Source: Chlorokybus atmophyticus
Lineage: Eukaryota; Streptophyta; Chlorokybophyceae; Chlorokybales; Chlorokybaceae
Assembly: GCA_009103225.1 (NCBI GenBank)
Contig: RHPI01002402.1
Location: 653,412 to 717,411, forward strand
Length of the DNA stretch: 64,000 nucleotides
Direction: 5' to 3'
Shown here piece by piece: positions 61,501-64,000 of the stretch; the stretch's first letter is position 1; every line of letters begins with the position of its first letter. The notes below the pieces were generated by a model that worked only from the letters and a program-made list of their open reading frames with translations, was not told the origin of the DNA and did no database searches. Made by a program: the position numbers and the translations under genes.

Positions 61501-61979
61501 GGAGGGGGGGACAGGACCTCTCGTAGCACGCTCGCAAGGTCGTCAGGCTCAACAAAACCTGGCGTGAGATGAATGAAGAGACTGAGAGAGTGCAGTAGCC
61601 GAGGACAACACGCAGCACTACTACTGTCTATTATCATCGTGGTCTCGGAATGTTCCGTTGCTTACAGCGCTTGTAGGCTTAGATGTTGCAAGGCAACAGT
61701 CCTTCCGGCAGCAGAGCATGACGGTACACAACTTGCGCTTGTTCGAAACGCATATGACCAGAGTGGTGACGTATGTCACGATCCACACCAATCAGTGGAC
61801 GACAGGTGCTCAATAGTCTCTCTCAAAACACACACACACAAAACCGATCAGCTGTCCTCACCGCTTCCTGCTGCGTCTAGTGCTATGAACAGTGATCTCA
61901 TCCTCCGCATGGCGTCCAGAGGCAGGGCGTGAGGCACGAAACGACGACGACGACCGAGCCAGCCAGTCACGTCCGCCAT
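58554..61979 (-). CDS. EF-hand-like protein with long low-complexity C-terminal region, function unknown
   Basis: I do not recognise a family. Exons that join in phase: 61979-61862, 61558-61394, 61292-61153, one ending near 61000, about 60911-60738, about 60597-60375, about 60156-60021, about 59951-59742, about 59655-59468, about 59403-59226, about 59042-58921, and a last exon ending at 58554. The N-terminus (MADVTGWLGRRRRFVPHALP) leads into an EF-hand-like segment, MRSLFIALDAAGSGFVEPDD then LASVLREVL, and after a Pro/Gly loop a second one, SGRVDFGGFCAIVSK. Then a Glu-rich coil (VDAEEEEEEDNQEREEEVRR), Thr/Asn-, Pro- and Gln-rich tracts, a helical segment ELANMRIERFFEAMQERFAE, and another, SVDELLDSVRRAVVREQHQQ. 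The intron after 61394 appears to use a GC donor. It could be a scaffold; this is a guess. Confidence 0.7.
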
Positions 61980-62429
61980 CTTGGCCAAACAACCAACCAA
62001 CCAACCAACCCTACTCAACGTTGTACTCGACCTAATCGTTGTCCTGATTGGACTCCTCCTTTCCCGCTGCCACGTCTGCTACGTACGCCTAGTCGTACTC
62101 CGCCGCCGCCTCCTCCTCCTCCTCCGTGCCTCTCGCTCAGCCCTTCACAGCAACACTCTTGATTGGTGTTGATCTATCACTCTCACTCACGCTCTCGCTC
62201 TTGCATCCAGATAGATAGAGGACGGTCTGCTGCGGAGTGTGTCTCCACGCCGCCGCCGCCGCCGTGGCCGTGGCCGTGGCCGGCGATGTCGTCGGCGGCG
62301 TTGGTGATGGTGTGACACAGCCACGTGACGTCGCTGCTCGGGATCAGCGGGTTCACCTGGCTCGCGACATCTGTGTGCCAACAAGGTGATCCGTAGTGAT
62401 CCAGAGTGTGCAGTGTGTTCACTGCCACC

Positions 62430-64000
62430 ATGGCGGCGGCGACGGCGGTGGCGGTGGCGGCGGCGGTGAGTTCGGGGCCTTTGGTGCGGACGGGAACGCA
62501 GTCAGGGTTGGAGAGGAGGAGAAGTCACGCAGGTGACGCCACTGTTTGCGCATTTCTTATCTCCTGAAAGGGCAAGTACTTGCAAGCCTGTACTGCCGCT
62601 AGGCTGAGGCATTCAGGGGAGGTGTTGTTGGTGCTGTAAGCTAAGAACTGAGTGCAATACAAGCTTAGTATACGAGCGTCTTGTATCAAATGCTTAACAT
62701 ATATAGACTTTAATAGCAGCATTTGGTGCGTTGCCGTGTCTGGAGGTTTTGGCTTGTCCATGAACACCTCTAGCATGTTGCATTGCCCGCAGGGGCGTTC
62801 CACTTTCTAATGTTCCAATAGTAACCTGTGAAACACAATTGCCAGTCCGCAGCACAGAGTAAGACATGCATGCCAAGCTCAAGAATTTGTGAAATCGGCC
62901 TTGTGTCAGATTACCAGCTTGCAGGCATGGTTTTCTGCTGTCATCAACCGCAACAAAATCGCCACAATATCCTTTCTGTACATGTGTAGTAATGCACAAT
63001 CTGCAGGTGCTGTGGCATCCTCCGCTGCCTCGCAGTTTTCGTCTTCGCATACGCACGCACGACTCAGGTAAGCAAACATGCCATGAATTGCAAGCACCTT
63101 GTCTATCCCACACCGTTGTGACAACCATTGTGTAGTGTGGGCCTCAGTATATTGATGGAATCTAGTTCTAATTATTCCCCTTTTTTGCCTCAGGTCCCTC
63201 GCATCCACCTTTGCTCGCGGCACACTTCCAGCTACAAACTCATTGTCGTTGTCGACAACGAGACGGAAACACCGCAGTTGCAGCAGGCGGTCATGCAATC
63301 AGCGTTCCGGCGATGCTGTTGCACTCTTCACAGGTAGGGCGTGTGCGTGGTGAGAACATATAACCAAGAACGACAAATCAGCTGGCTGGGAAACATATGG
63401 TGATAGCCATGAATGGTTGCGCTGTGATGATCATGTCTCACAGGCATAGTGGAGGAGATGGGCAGCGTGCGCGAGTTGCGTGAAGTGGATGGCGGCTGGC
63501 TGCTGACAGTCGAGGCGCAGGAAGTACTCGGCGGAGTCAAGGTGAGAGAGCAGTTTTTATTGATGACTTCTGGTGCTTGACTTTGTTGTCCATCCATATC
63601 ACTTTTGTCAATGACGACGAGAGTGCGTGAGGGCGGGCGTGGGTGCGCGCGTGCGTGTATGTGCGCCATGCTGCGCATGCAAACTGCCACGCACATAGCC
63701 CATGCGCCAATATGTCCGCGTAAACTACATATACGTTATAACAACTACACATGTGCGCAGTTGGGCGACAGCATTGCCGTCAACGGCACGTGTCTCACCG
63801 TCACGCGCTTCGATGAAGACTCCTTTGATGTCGGTGAGTGAGAGCATGCACGCTGTCAAATCAATCATGACTGTGTGAATATTGTGCTCTCATCCATGCA
63901 CACACTACAACAACAGCTTGTGTGTGCATGCGCAGGGCTCTCGCCAGAGACGTTGCGCAAAACTTCCCTCGGCGAGCTTGAAAAAAACTCACGCGTCAAT
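62430..64000 (+). CDS. Riboflavin synthase (3' partial)
   Basis: Last enzyme of riboflavin synthesis: dismutates two 6,7-dimethyl-8-ribityllumazine to riboflavin and a pyrimidinedione; plastid-located in plants. Exons: 62430-62532, 63007-63067, 63194-63333, 63444-63541, 63761-63833, 63936-beyond 64000. About 100 N-terminal residues (MAAATAVAVAAAVSSGPLVR...) are Ala/Ser/Arg-rich and look like a plastid transit peptide. The enzyme begins LFTGIVEEMGSVRELREVDG, continues LGDSIAVNGTCLTVTRFDED (the lumazine-binding motif) and GLSPETLRKTSLGELEKNSR. The window ends inside the first of the two expected lumazine-binding repeats. Absence in animals fits an algal or plant source. Divergent from the EF-hand gene with 450 bp between starts. 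Confidence 0.95.

Noticed and set aside
62183-62431. Minus-strand frame rich in Gly/His upstream of the EF-hand gene
   Set aside because: No motif, and it covers the likely divergent promoter; low-complexity GC repeats explain the open frame.

Overview
The window is nuclear DNA of an intron-rich eukaryote. Nearly every gene is split into short exons (about 30-400 bp) by short GT-AG introns, with a few probable GC-AG introns. The gene content points to a green-lineage (Viridiplantae) alga that keeps flagella or centrioles. It includes a plant-type TBCE, a plant-type QSOX with a single thioredoxin domain, a plant-like DHHC acyltransferase, a plant-like bZIP, an isopropylmalate isomerase small subunit and a riboflavin synthase that both carry N-terminal extensions, a Rubisco-small-subunit-like protein, and the centriole protein POC1. 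Plant telo-box motifs (AAACCCTAA) lie upstream of several genes. The exact genus cannot be read from the sequence. All exon joins below were built by eye from splice signals, reading phase and family knowledge; no search was run.

Layout: 1-4484 (+) a gene open at the left edge that joins tandem beta-sandwich-like repeats to an NSF-type AAA+ D1-D2 core. 5641-7388 (-) ribosomal protein uL3. 7733-10409 (+) QSOX. 11478-14521 (-) TBCE. 14737-17644 (+) a degenerate STE20-like pseudokinase apparently continuous with a DHHC palmitoyltransferase. 17645-21828 gene-poor with repeats. 21829-24232 (+) a 504-residue protein holding a Rubisco small-subunit-like domain. 25197-27021 (-) a Rad60/NIP45-like protein with SUMO-like domains. 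27507-29089 (+) isopropylmalate isomerase small subunit. 29197-30817 (-) Mediator MED7. 30939-33124 (+) PIG-F. 33125-36970 gene-poor with repeats. 36971-40391 (+) POC1. 40833-42648 (-) COX11. 43812-44572 (+) bZIP. 45572-47633 (-) GNAT acetyltransferase. 48449-50467 (-) FAF2/UBXD8. 50701-55145 (+) E4 ubiquitin ligase UBE4/UFD2. 56824-57715 (+) SmD2. 58554-61979 (-) EF-hand, low-complexity protein of unknown function. 62430 to the right edge (+) riboflavin synthase, cut by the window.

Most genes are housekeeping: translation, splicing, transcription, tubulin folding, GPI anchors, ubiquitin and ERAD, cytochrome oxidase assembly, amino-acid and vitamin synthesis. Six adjacent pairs are divergent with about 120-490 bp between start codons, so shared promoters are likely. 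FAF2 and UBE4 both act in ubiquitin-dependent degradation and share one such interval, which carries three telomere-type repeats.

Three architectures stand out: an NSF-type ATPase whose usual N domain is replaced by extracellular-looking repeats, within one uninterrupted exon; a Rubisco-small-subunit-like domain embedded in a larger protein; and a pseudokinase-DHHC fusion supported by reading phase and by the lack of any separate start codon.
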